The notes under the pieces are model-generated. The model had not been told where the DNA came from. It did not search any database and worked only from the letters and a program-made list of their open reading frames with translations. Below, piece by piece: positions 9,539-19,200 of a DNA stretch of 64,000 nt (positions are counted from its first letter, which is position 1; every line of letters begins with the position of its first letter). Source of the stretch: Rubrivivax sp. (lineage in GTDB: Bacteria > Pseudomonadota > Gammaproteobacteria > Burkholderiales > Burkholderiaceae_C); contig JADMJD010000034.1 of NCBI GenBank assembly GCA_018780805.1, positions 1 through 64,000 on the forward strand, written 5' to 3'. A program made the position numbers and the translations under genes.

Positions 9539-9641
9539 GGGCCGGTGGCGTCAGGGGGTCGGGTCACAAGCCTTGTTCATCGGCCGCTGCCGAGCCGAAC
9601 TGAAGGCCCGGCCTGCAAGCAGATGTCAGAGCAGGCGCTGC

Positions 9642-11237
9642 TCAGGCCAGGCAGGTGCGGTTCTTGCCCGTGCGCTTGGCCTCGTACAAGGCCTCGTCGG
9701 CACGTTCCAATGCCGTTTCCAGGGCCTCGCCGGGCCGCCAGGCCGTCACGCCGGCCGAGAAGGTGACCAGCACCTCGCGACCATCGTGCATGAACAGGCT
9801 GGCGCTCAGCGCGCGCTGCAGCCGGGTCAGCGCCAGCTGGGCTTCGTCGGCCGGCGTCGCAGGCAGCAGCACGACGAACTCCTCGCCGCCAAAACGGGCC
9901 ACGGTGTCCACCGGCCGCAGGCGATCGCGCACGCCGGCCGCCAGTGACTTGAGCGCCTGGTCGCCAGCGGCGTGGCCCAGCGAATCGTTGAGCTTCTTGA
10001 AATTGTCGATGTCGATCAGGCCCACAGCCAGCAGCGCCGCATCACCTTCGGCACGCCCGGCACGCGCCACTTCGGCCTCGAAGGCCTGCTGCAGACCGCG
10101 GCGGTTGGCCACCTGGGTCAGCATGTCGGTGGACACCTCGTCCGACAGGCGGCGCAGCTCGCCTTCCAGCTCGCGCACCCGGCTCTCCAGCGCACCCGCG
10201 CGGGCATGGTCCTGCTGCAAACGGTCCTGCGTGCCACGCACCAGGCTTTGCACCGCATGGCTCTCGTCCACCAGGGTGCGCACCACGCCGGCCAGGCTTT
10301 CCAGCGTGTCGGCCCGCGCGATGGCCTCGGCGTGACGGCCCACACTTTCGCCAAAGCGGCCGGTGTGTTCGCCCAATTCACCCAGCTCACCCAGCAGGCG
10401 CTGGATCAGGTCTTTCAGCGCCTGGCTGGCGGCGCTGCGTTGTGCCTGCACCCGCTGCTGGCGCAAACGGGTTTCGTGCAGCAGTTCGGTGGCGGCACGC
10501 ACGCTGCGGCTGTTCACACCGTCGGCCAGGCTGGCCTGCAGGCTTTCACATTGGCCACGGGCCCAGCTGGCGTCTTCCGACAGCTCGGTCAGGCCCTGGC
10601 TGAGTTCGGTGCACAGGCGGCCGATGTCGTCGAACAGCCGGTGCCGGTGGCCCAGCAGGCGGCGGGCACGTTCGCAGGCGTCGGCCAGCGCCTGCACCGT
10701 GGCCGGCTCGGGCCCGGTTTGGGCCAGCTTGTCGGCCAGGCGGGCCAGTTCGTCGGCCAGCTGGCCCGCACGTGGATCGGCGGGTGGCAGCGCCGCCTGC
10801 ACCACACCCTGCAGGGCCGCGGTGACCTCGGGCCAGGCGCCGTCCGCCGCCCGCGCGACGGGGGTGGCCGGTGTGGCGGCCATCGCTGATTCACCCTCCA
10901 CCGGCAGGTCGGCCTCCCAGGCCTGCATCAGCGATTGCAGGCGCTGCTGCAGGCGCTGTGCGTCGCTGGCGCTGCTGTCCAGCACCCGTTGCAGACTTTC
11001 TTTTTTGCGCGCCGGGGTCCATTGGCGCGCCCCGCGCTCCAGCCCGCGCATCACCCGTTCAATCAACGCGGCCCACACGGCCCCGGCGTGCCGTGCATCG
11101 GCGGGCGGCGGTTGGCCGGCTTCTTCGGCGTAGGCTCGGGCGTAGTTTTCGGGCGTCGGCTCCTGGTGCGCCAGGGCCAGCCGGCGCAACGCGCCCTTGG
11201 CCAGCTGCGCCGGCGTGGCGGCGGCGTCAGCGGCCAC
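9642..11237 (-). CDS. Diguanylate cyclase (GGDEF)
   Basis: Makes c-di-GMP from two GTP. In this 531-residue soluble protein the GGDEF domain lies at about 360-530: an intact active site RFGGEEFVVLLPA, the Mg-binding DIDNFKKLND, and an RxxD inhibitory site (RPVD) exactly five residues before GGEEF, so product inhibition is expected. The N-terminal about 350 residues are helical; HQEPTPENYARAYAEE recurs in one subgroup of proteobacterial cyclases. The GTG start at 11237 overlaps the 3' end of the REC-PAS-GGDEF-EAL gene by 11 bp, implying coupled expression; no clear ribosome site is visible, so the start is tentative. Confidence 0.9.
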   Translation of the reverse strand: MAADAAATPAQLAKGALRRLALAHQEPTPENYARAYAEEAGQPPPADARHAGAVWAALIERVMRGLERGARQWTPARKKESLQRVLDSSASDAQRLQQRLQSLMQAWEADLPVEGESAMAATPATPVARAADGAWPEVTAALQGVVQAALPPADPRAGQLADELARLADKLAQTGPEPATVQALADACERARRLLGHRHRLFDDIGRLCTELSQGLTELSEDASWARGQCESLQASLADGVNSRSVRAATELLHETRLRQQRVQAQRSAASQALKDLIQRLLGELGELGEHTGRFGESVGRHAEAIARADTLESLAGVVRTLVDESHAVQSLVRGTQDRLQQDHARAGALESRVRELEGELRRLSDEVSTDMLTQVANRRGLQQAFEAEVARAGRAEGDAALLAVGLIDIDNFKKLNDSLGHAAGDQALKSLAAGVRDRLRPVDTVARFGGEEFVVLLPATPADEAQLALTRLQRALSASLFMHDGREVLVTFSAGVTAWRPGEALETALERADEALYEAKRTGKNRTCLA

Positions 11238-13464
11238 GTTGGCCGGAGCCGGCCAGGGCCGGTGCGCCCGTGGCCGGCCAGGTGTCCAGGCGCGGCAGGT
11301 TGGGGGCTTCGTTCTTGAGCCACTCTTCCAGCGCGTCGGGAGGCACCGGGCGGCAGAACATGTAACCCTGCATCACGCTGCAGCCCAGGCGTTGCAGCAC
11401 CTCCATCTGGCGCAGCATCTCCACGCCCTCGGCCACCACCCGCAACCCCAGGGCCTTGGCCAGCGCCACGATGGCCTGCACGATGGCCGGGCTCTGCGGC
11501 GTGATGCCGAGGTCGCGCACAAAGCCACGGTCGATCTTCAGCTCGGCAATTGGCAAGGTGGTCAGGTAGGACAGCGACGAATAGCCGGTGCCGAAGTCGT
11601 CGATGGAGATCTCGACGCCGATCTCGTTGAGCCGGTGCAGCGTGGGGATCACGCTTTGCAGGTCGTTCATCAGGTTGTGTTCGGTGATCTCGAGCCGGAT
11701 CATGCTGTGGGGCACACCGTTGCTGGTGACGGCGTCGTGGATGTAGTCGACCAGGTCGCTGCGCGAGAACATGTGGCTCGGCAGGTTGATCGAGATCGGG
11801 TACTCGAAGCCCGCCCGCTGGCGCCAGACCTTGGCCTGACGGGCTGCTTCGCGGATCAGCCAGCCCGACATCGGCACGATGAGGCCGGTTTCTTCGGCCA
11901 GCGGGATGAAGTCGTTGGGTGGCACCAGCTTGCCTTCGCGCTGCCAGCGCATCAAGGCCTCGGTGCCGACCACGATGCCCTTGCGCACGTCCACCTGCGG
12001 CTGGTAGTGCAGCACCAGCTCCTCGCGTTCGATGGCCTTGTGCAGCGCGGTTTCCAGCTCCAGCTTGTCACGTGCCGTGCCCGTCAGCATCGGGCTGTAG
12101 ACCATGGCACCGTTGCGGCCCGAGCCCTTGACGGAGTACATGGCCACATCGGCATTGCGCAGCAGATCGACCACCGATTCGCCGTCGCGCGGGAACAGCG
12201 CGATGCCCACGCTGGCAGTGACAAAACATTCCTGGCCGCCCACCACGAAGGGCTCGCGCATCACCTCCAGCACGCGCGCGGCCACCCGCTCGGCGTCACG
12301 TTCACCGGCCACCTCGGGCAGCAGCGCCACGAACTCGTCGCCACCCAGCCGGCCCACGGCTTCCAGCGCGCGGTGCGAGCGTGCGCCGGCGGAATCGAGC
12401 GTGCCTTCCAGCACCTGGTCGGTGTGGCGCACGCAGCCACGCAGGCGCTGCGCCACCTGGCGCAGCAGCTCGTCGCCCGAGCCATGGCCCAGGGTGTCGT
12501 TGATGACCTTGAAACGGTCCAGGTCGATCAGCAGCAGCGCAAACTGGTGCTGCAGCCGGCGCGCCTGCTCCAGCGCACGTTCAGCGCGCCAGATCAGCTG
12601 GTGGCGGTTGGGCAGGCCGGTGAGGTTGTCAAAGTTGGCCAGGTGGCGGATGCGGTCTTCGGCCGCGACCCGCTCGGTCACGTCCTGCACGATGCCGCTG
12701 TAGCCGATGCATTGGCCGTGTTCGTTGAACTCGGGCTCGGCCTCCAGGTGGATCACACGCTGGTGGCTGTCGTACTGCTCGATCGTGATGTCCAGCGCCA
12801 GCACCGAGCTGGAGTGCAGCTGTTCACGCAGCAGCCGCATGAAGGGCGCACGGTCGTCTGCCTGCACCATGCGCAGCAGCCGGCGCACGCTGACGCGGTC
12901 CATCGGCGGCAGGCCGAAGACGCGCAGGCCCTCGGGCTGCATCGCCAGGCCATGTTCATGGCGCCGCCAGTCGAAGCTGCCCATGCGCGCCAGGTCTTGT
13001 GCGCGCGCCAGGCGCGCCTTGCTGCGCTCCAGCTCGATCAGGGTGCGCGAGCTGCGCAGCAGGAAGTTCAGCCGCTCGGCCAGCAGGCTCCACTGCGTGG
13101 CCTTGACAAAGAAGTCGGTGGCACCGGCCTGGAAGGCGCGCGCGATGGAGGCATCGTCGTCCAGCCCGGTCAACATCAGCACCGGTACCTGCTGGAAACC
13201 ATGCAGGGCGCGCAGGCGGCGGCAGGTGTCAAAACCGTCGAGTCCGGGCATCTGGGCATCCAGCACCACGACATCGGGGGTCCAGTCGGCCACCAGCTCC
13301 AGTGCACGCTCGCCACTGGAGGCCTCGGTGATCAGCAGGCCGCGTTCACGCAGCGCCAGCGAGGTCAGCAGCAGGTTGACCTCGTCGTCGTCGACCAGCA
13401 GCACCCGCGGCTGGGTCGGGAACTTCTCATCGACGAAGGGCGGTGGCGACATGCAGCGATGCAA
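11227..13464 (-). CDS. Response regulator with PAS, GGDEF and EAL domains
   Basis: A dual c-di-GMP enzyme under phosphorelay control, 745 residues. Order: REC (about 18-140, VLLVDDDEVN, phospho-Asp about 69 in VVVLDAQMPGLDG), PAS (about 165-285), GGDEF (about 290-460, RLGGDEFVALLP) and EAL (about 470-725). The EAL domain looks complete: GTEALMRW, EITEHNLMND, IDDFGTGYSS, KIDRGF and AEGVE. The GGDEF also keeps its signature, but about 20 extra residues separate the HTD of its I-site region from RLGGDEF. The Hpt gene ends 5 bp upstream, suggesting a direct phosphate donor. Cyclase, phosphodiesterase or both cannot be told from sequence. Confidence 0.93.
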   Translation of the reverse strand: MHRCMSPPPFVDEKFPTQPRVLLVDDDEVNLLLTSLALRERGLLITEASSGERALELVADWTPDVVVLDAQMPGLDGFDTCRRLRALHGFQQVPVLMLTGLDDDASIARAFQAGATDFFVKATQWSLLAERLNFLLRSSRTLIELERSKARLARAQDLARMGSFDWRRHEHGLAMQPEGLRVFGLPPMDRVSVRRLLRMVQADDRAPFMRLLREQLHSSSVLALDITIEQYDSHQRVIHLEAEPEFNEHGQCIGYSGIVQDVTERVAAEDRIRHLANFDNLTGLPNRHQLIWRAERALEQARRLQHQFALLLIDLDRFKVINDTLGHGSGDELLRQVAQRLRGCVRHTDQVLEGTLDSAGARSHRALEAVGRLGGDEFVALLPEVAGERDAERVAARVLEVMREPFVVGGQECFVTASVGIALFPRDGESVVDLLRNADVAMYSVKGSGRNGAMVYSPMLTGTARDKLELETALHKAIEREELVLHYQPQVDVRKGIVVGTEALMRWQREGKLVPPNDFIPLAEETGLIVPMSGWLIREAARQAKVWRQRAGFEYPISINLPSHMFSRSDLVDYIHDAVTSNGVPHSMIRLEITEHNLMNDLQSVIPTLHRLNEIGVEISIDDFGTGYSSLSYLTTLPIAELKIDRGFVRDLGITPQSPAIVQAIVALAKALGLRVVAEGVEMLRQMEVLQRLGCSVMQGYMFCRPVPPDALEEWLKNEAPNLPRLDTWPATGAPALAGSGQRGR

Positions 13465-13469
13465 AGCGG

Positions 13470-13889
13470 TCAGGTTGCGAGCATAGCCCGAACAGCCGCC
13501 AGAACCCGCTCGCCTTCTGCGAGCAGGCCGTCCAGCGGTGCTTGCAGTGCCGCCATGTCACCCTGGCGTGCGCCGCGCTCGACCACAGCGCAGCCCTGTG
13601 CAAACACCAGCGCCCCGACACTGGCCGACGAGGACTTGAGCGTGTGGGCCACGTCACCGGCACGTTTGAGGTCGGCTTGCGCCTGGGCCTCGCGCAAACT
13701 GGCCAGGTGGCGAACCAGCGAGGTTTCGAAGGTGCGCAGCAATTGGCCCATGAAACCCCGGCTGCCGTCGGGGTCGAGCTGGCGCAGGCGGTGGATGGCC
13801 TCGGCGTCCAGCACGGCGGCCGGGCTGCCGGTGCCGGCGTCAGCAGCGTCGGGCGCCTGGCATCTGCGGTGGAGCTTGAATCGGTTCAT
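13470..13889 (-). CDS. Hpt-domain phosphotransfer protein
   Basis: A small soluble phosphotransfer protein of 139 residues. The Hpt motif GDVAHTLKSSSASVGA (His near residue 86) is intact, within a four-helix pattern. The ATG at 13889 (MNRFKLHRR) fits better than an in-frame start further upstream, which would run through a palindromic repeat. It precedes the REC-PAS-GGDEF-EAL gene by 5 bp and is divergent from the kinase at 14105. The three could form a kinase-Hpt-REC relay; that link is inferred from position. Confidence 0.88.
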   Translation of the reverse strand: MNRFKLHRRCQAPDAADAGTGSPAAVLDAEAIHRLRQLDPDGSRGFMGQLLRTFETSLVRHLASLREAQAQADLKRAGDVAHTLKSSSASVGALVFAQGCAVVERGARQGDMAALQAPLDGLLAEGERVLAAVRAMLAT

Positions 13890-13953
13890 GGGTCTTCCAA
13901 GTGTGGCATTGCCCGCGCCCAGAGGTCTGGGCCAGCACCCATCGGCGGTTCGT

Positions 13954-14028
13954 GTCAGTTCCGCACGGCCGCTCCGAAGGAACTGACCTCCCCCTCGGGG
14001 GGGAACGAGCACAGCGAGTCAGGGGCCT
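13954..14028 (+). repeat. Intergenic palindromic repeat, copy 1
   Basis: A 9-bp inverted repeat (GTCAGTTCC / GGAACTGAC) with a 16-nt spacer is followed by a C5-TC-G7 hairpin and then CGAGCACAGCGAGTCAGGGG. Two other places (39655 and 57640) carry the same C-run/G-run hairpin plus CGARC...GTGAGC...GGGGG tail. It sits between the divergent Hpt and kinase genes. Confidence 0.7.
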
Positions 14029-14104
14029 GCTTCATTTCGGGCTTTCGGCCGAACCGGCGCCGGACTTGAGCCGGCCACCCGGACCCGGTTCGTACAATGC
14101 ACCG

Positions 14105-15571
14105 ATGCGGGGATGGAGAAGGCCGGAGTCGGGGCTGGTTCGGACCGGCGCCACAGGGGCCTGGGCCCTGGCGCTGAGCGGCTGCACAGGCGACACCGGC
14201 GTCTGGTGGTTTGGCAGCCTGGCGCTGGTGCTGGCGGCCGGCGGCGGGGCGGGCATCGGCTGGCTGCTGGCCCGGCAGCGCGACCGCCGCGCCCTGCACG
14301 ACACCCGGCAGCAGGCCCGCTTGCTGCAGGGCCTGCTGGCCGACCTGGCCGGCGGCCCACTGTGGCGCAGCGATGCCCAGGGCCGGCAGCAGCCCGATGG
14401 CCAGCCCCTGACCGAACGTTTTGACGCCGGCGCGCGGGCCGAGCAGTTGTCGGCACTGCTGCGTTCCCCCGCGGTCCTGGCACCCACCGTCGTGGCACAG
14501 CGCGGTGGCGCCGGCCTGGTGGAACTGCTCGCCGCCCCATGTTTTGACGACCAGGGCCGCTTCGACGGCCACCTGGGTGTGGCGCGCACGGTGGCGCACG
14601 ACGACGCCGCCAGCGCCGCACTGGCCACCCTGGCCGAGGCCCAGGCGGCCCCGCTGCTGGTGCTGGCACGCTGGGCCGGCGACACCCGCTGGCGCGTGCT
14701 GCAGGCCAACGCAGCGGCGCGCCAGCGCTTTGGTGAGGGCCCGCTGCTGGACACCACCAGCATCACCGCCGCCTTGCCCACCGGGCTGCGCGCCGGTTTT
14801 GCGGCGGGCGCCGGCAGCGCGGAGGCCGAAGGCTGGCTGCTGCGCCAGCAGGCGGTGGGCGAGCAGGCGCTGTGCCTGCTGTGGCAGGTGGCCGGCGCGG
14901 CCGACGGTGAACAGGCGTCGCTGACCTACACCGTGTCGCACGACCTGCGCGCGCCCATCCGCGTGGTCGAAGGTTTCACCCGCATCGTCAAGGAAGACTA
15001 CGGCCGGGTGCTGGACCGCGTGGCCAACGACCACCTGGACCGTGTGCTGGGTGCCGCCGCGCGCATGAACCAGATGATCGACGCCATGCTGACGCTGGCG
15101 CGGCTGAGCACCCAGCCGCTGGCGCGCCAGCCCGTGAACCTGACCCAGCTGGCCGGTTACGTGGTGGACGACCTGCGGCGCGCCAGCCCGGAACGCGAGG
15201 CGCAGGTGCAGATCGAGCCCGACCTGCAGACCGAAGGCGACCCCACGCTGCTGCGCCTGGTGCTGGAGAACCTGCTGGGCAACGCCTGGAAATACAGCGC
15301 GCGGCGGGCGCAGACCCGCATCGAGTTCGGCCGCGAAACGGTGGAGGGGCGCGTGGTCTACGTGGTGCGCGACAACGGCGCCGGTTTCGACATGCGCTCG
15401 GCCGAACGCCTGTTCGGCCTGTTCCAGCGCCTGCACAGCGCGAATGACTTTGCCGGCACAGGGGTCGGCCTGGCCTCGGTGCGCCGCATCGTGCAGCGGC
15501 ACGGCGGCGAGATCTGGGCCGACGGTGAACCCGGCCGCGGCGCGGCTTTCTACTTCACGCTTCGGTCATAG
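14105..15571 (+). CDS. Membrane-anchored histidine kinase
   Basis: 488 residues. The N-terminus has a hydrophobic stretch (about 20-60, including WWFGSLALVLAAGGGAGIGW) that should anchor it to the inner membrane. A PAS-like region (about 75-260) follows, then HisKA with TVSHDLRAPIRVVEGF (phospho-His about 279) and HATPase with NLLGNAWKYSA, DNGAGFDM and GTGVGLASVRRI. The catalytic half is closely related to the kinases at 2832 and 33210. The ATG at 14105 is chosen because upstream in-frame sequence is the intergenic repeat. It is divergent from the Hpt and GGDEF-EAL genes, its likely relay partners. Confidence 0.88.
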   Translation: MRGWRRPESGLVRTGATGAWALALSGCTGDTGVWWFGSLALVLAAGGGAGIGWLLARQRDRRALHDTRQQARLLQGLLADLAGGPLWRSDAQGRQQPDGQPLTERFDAGARAEQLSALLRSPAVLAPTVVAQRGGAGLVELLAAPCFDDQGRFDGHLGVARTVAHDDAASAALATLAEAQAAPLLVLARWAGDTRWRVLQANAAARQRFGEGPLLDTTSITAALPTGLRAGFAAGAGSAEAEGWLLRQQAVGEQALCLLWQVAGAADGEQASLTYTVSHDLRAPIRVVEGFTRIVKEDYGRVLDRVANDHLDRVLGAAARMNQMIDAMLTLARLSTQPLARQPVNLTQLAGYVVDDLRRASPEREAQVQIEPDLQTEGDPTLLRLVLENLLGNAWKYSARRAQTRIEFGRETVEGRVVYVVRDNGAGFDMRSAERLFGLFQRLHSANDFAGTGVGLASVRRIVQRHGGEIWADGEPGRGAAFYFTLRS

Positions 15572-16208
15572 GGCCGGCCAGGTCTTCCACCGCCTCCACC
15601 AGGCGGGCCGCCTGCGCGGCCGGGCTCAGGCCCTTGTCGCCGGCCAGCCGGGCCAGGCGTTCGGCGGCCTGCGTGCGTGTGAGTGAAAACCGCTGCATCA
15701 GGATGCCCAGGGCCAGCGGGACCAGGTCGTCCGCCGGCGCGGCCGGCGGCACCGCAGCGGGCACCAGCGGCGGCGCCGGCACCACCGGCACCTCCGGCAC
15801 CACCGGGGGCACCGGGGGCACCGGCTGCGCGGCGCCACCGCGCAGGCGGGCAAACACATGGTCCACCGTGGGCACGATCTGGCCCACGTCCAGCGGCTTG
15901 ACCAGGTAGGCCATGGCGCCCAGGGCCTCGACCTTGGCACGGGTGTCGGCATCGGCAAAAGCCGAGAGGAACATGAAGGGCACATGCGCCACGTCGCGCA
16001 GGTACTCGGCCACGTCGAAGCCAGTCTTGCCTTCCATGCGGATGTCCAGCAGCGCCAGCTCCGGGCGCTGCTGGCGCGCCAGCAGGATGGCGTCGTCACC
16101 GTTGTCGGCGTCGATCACCTCGTACCCGGCCTGGGCCAGCCCATGGGCCACGGTGGCCAGCACCAGCCGGTCGTCGTCCACCACCAGGATCCTGCCCTTG
16201 GCCGTCAT
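15555..16208 (-). CDS. ANTAR-domain response regulator
   Basis: 217 residues: a receiver domain (1-120, VVDDDRLVL, phospho-Asp about 55 in LALLDIRMEGKTG), a linker of about 35 residues almost entirely Pro, Val and Ala, and a C-terminal ANTAR domain (about 165-213, ALGILMQRFSLTRTQAAERL). ANTAR domains bind paired RNA hexaloop stem-loops and prevent transcription termination. The start overlaps the stop of the HisKA_2 kinase by 4 nt, so kinase and regulator are coupled. Its RNA targets are not evident in this window. The 3' end overlaps the convergent kinase gene by 17 bp. Confidence 0.9.
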   Translation of the reverse strand: MTAKGRILVVDDDRLVLATVAHGLAQAGYEVIDADNGDDAILLARQQRPELALLDIRMEGKTGFDVAEYLRDVAHVPFMFLSAFADADTRAKVEALGAMAYLVKPLDVGQIVPTVDHVFARLRGGAAQPVPPVPPVVPEVPVVPAPPLVPAAVPPAAPADDLVPLALGILMQRFSLTRTQAAERLARLAGDKGLSPAAQAARLVEAVEDLAGPMTEA

Positions 16209-19200
16209 CTTGTCTGCACCCCACCCTGCGCCTCGCCCAGCACCGCCGGGATTGTCGCCGACTCGGCGCGCCGCACACTGGGCGGACGCAGTTCGACCCG
16301 GGTGAGCACCTCGTCACCGTCCTGCACCAGCGTGAGCGTGGCGCTGCGGCGCGGCAGCAGCGCCCGCACCAGGCCCAGGCCCGAGACACCGCCGGGGAAA
16401 CGTGCCAGGTCAAAACCTGCCGGCAACTGACCGACATGGCGCAGCGTCAGCACCGCGGCCTCACCCGCGGCGGCCACGTCGCAATGCACGGCTTCGCCGC
16501 GCCCATGTTTGACGGCGTTGGTGCACAGCTCGTTGATCACCAGCGCAATCGGGATCGACTCCGCCTCCGGCAGCACAAAATCCGCGGCGTCGGCGCCGGC
16601 AGCAAAGTGGATGGTCCGGCCGAAGGTGCGCTGCACCGACTGCGCGATGGCCTCGGCCACCGCGGCCAGGTGCAGCGGGCCATGCGCGCCCACCTGCAGG
16701 CCGTACACCTGGGCAATGGCCTGCACCTGCGACACCGCTTCACCCAACGCGGTGGCCACCTCGGGGTGGCGCTGCGCGTACTGCTGCAGCAGGCCTGCCA
16801 CGCCCTGCAGGTTGTTCTTGATGCGGTGGTGCACTTCCTTGACCAGCACCTCGCGCTGCGCGATGGCGGCCTGCAGCCGGGCCTGGTCGGCCGCGCGCTG
16901 TTCCGTCACATCGCTGGCCACCAGCAGCCGCTGCGGCGGGCCGGCATCGGCCGCAGGCATGGTCACGGTGCGCGTGTCCCACAGCCGCTGCGGGCCGTCG
17001 GTCTGCGCCTGCTGCGTGAGCTCCAGCCGCTGCGGCGCATCGGCCAGCGCCGCGGCCAGGCCGGCGGGCGGGGCTGCCAAAAAATCGGTGGCGGTCTGGT
17101 TGGCCTGCAGCACCTCGCCGGTGGCGCCGTCCAGCAGCGCGATCGCCAGCGGCGCGGTTTCAATCACCCGCTGCAGCGAGGCCTGGGCCCGCGCAATGCT
17201 CACCTCGGCCTGGCGCCGGCGTTCGATGTCCAGCAGCGCAAAGGTCAGCTGCGGGCCGGTGGATTCGCGTGCCGTCAGCACCGCGTTGCCCACCACCCAG
17301 AACTCGCGCCCGTCGCGCCCGCGCAGCCGGCACTCGAAGGTCTCGGACTGGCCTTCCGCCAGCCGCTGCACATAGTCGCTGCGGCGCAGCGGGTGGTCGG
17401 CCTCGGGCGTGGCGACGATGTGGATGGGTTCGCCCACGAAGTCGGCCAGCTCACCGCCGAACATGCGCCGGGCCGAGCGGTTCATCCACTCGATGCCACC
17501 ATCGGACACGGTGACGATGCCCACCAGCACCGAATCGAGGATGGCCCGTGTGCGCTCGGCCTGGCGCAGCAGCGATTCACGTGCGCGGTGGCGTTCGTCC
17601 ACGTCGACAAAGCTGCAGACCAGGCCTTCGTCTGGCTGCTCGGTGGCCACCGGGCGCGCGGCCACCTGCACCCAGCGCAGGCTGCCGTCGCGGCGGCGCA
17701 AGCGGCGTTCGCCGGCAAAACGGCCGTCACGTTGCAAACCTGCAGTGACGGCGGCCTCGAAATCCACACAGTCGCGTGCGCTGGCATACAACTCGGCGGC
17801 GTCCAGCGCGGTGAGTTCGGGCACCGACCAGCCGGTGAGCGCCGCCATCGCCTGGTTGGCGCGTTCGATGCGTGCGCCACGCTGCCAGACGATGCCCACC
17901 TCGGACAGGCTGAACATCAGCTCACGTTCGCGCAACAAGGTCTCCAGCTGCGCCTGCTGGGCCTTCAGCCGGGTGATGTCGCTGAGCACCGCCACCGCCT
18001 CGGGCAGCGACGCCGACGGCGCCGGCCGCAGCGACAGCGAGTACCAGCGCGGCCCGTCGCGCCCGCTGTCGAAGGGCAGCTCGGTGTCGTAGTCCTGGCC
18101 GGCGGCCATGGCGGCGGCGGCTTCACGCGCCGCCGGCAGGCTGGGGCTGGAGAGTGCAAACAAGGCCTCCAGCGGTGCCCCGGCACCCGCCCCCACGGGC
18201 AGGCCCAGCATGCGCTCGAAGCGCTGGTTGCTGCGCACCAGCACGCCGCCGCGCAGGTAGGCGATGCCGGCGGTGGAGCCTTCCAGGATGGTGCCCAGCT
18301 CGCGCAGCAGCTGCTCGTTGCGGCGCTGGGCACGCTCGCGGTCGGTGACGTCCAGCGTCACCACCGAGGTGGCACGCCGGCCGCCGCCCAGCGCGCCGGG
18401 CTCCACGCGGGTGAGCAACCAGCGCTGGCCCAGTTCCGGGTGCTGCACGGCGTAGCGCACCTCGGCCCGCTGGCCGCTGCGCAGCGCGGCCTGCAGGCGT
18501 TCGTACTCGGGCAGCGAATCGGCCTCGACGATGTCGCGCGCAATGCCTTGCAGCGCCGAGCCTGCACCGCCGCCTGCGCCGCCGCCGGCCGCCGCTCCAC
18601 CGCGCACCGCACCGGCCGAACGCAGCCAGCCGCGGCTGCTGTCGTAGGTGGCCACAAAGATGCCGGCCGTGTCCATCAGCGCGCCGATCTCCAGCTGCGC
18701 CAGGTCGCGCTCTTCTTCGGCGCTGCGGTCTTCGACCACGGCCATGTAGCGCCGCTGACCCTGCTCGGTGGCAAAGGCCGACACCCGCGAGGACAGCCGG
18801 CGCCGCCCGTCGGGTGTGGCCACCAGGGCCTGGCACTCCAGCGGCGGCGAGCCGGGCTGCAGGCCGGGCCGGGGCACGTCGCCATCCCAGGCCAGCAGGG
18901 CCTGCAGATCGCTGTCGGCTTCGGTCAGCAGCACCGGCACCTGGCCCACCAGGGCTTCGAACGCGCGGTTGGATCGCACGATCAGGCCGGCGCCATCGAA
19001 CACCAGCATGCCGGCGGGGCTGAGGTCGAACCACTGCGCCAGCTCGGTCAGCGAGCGCTCGGCCTGGGCCCGCGCGGCGTGTTCGGCCGTGGTGTCCTGC
19101 AGCACGCCCACCACCAGGCCTTGTTCGCCCAGCGGCATCAGCGTCTTGCGGAACCAGCGTTCCTGGCCCAGCGCGTCCAGCAGCCGGCGGTCGGCCAGCG

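Noticed and set aside
11197..13986. 929-codon plus-strand frame opposite the REC-PAS-GGDEF-EAL and Hpt genes
   Set aside because: Mirror frame of a well-supported multidomain gene; composition is typical of antisense reading in G+C-rich DNA.
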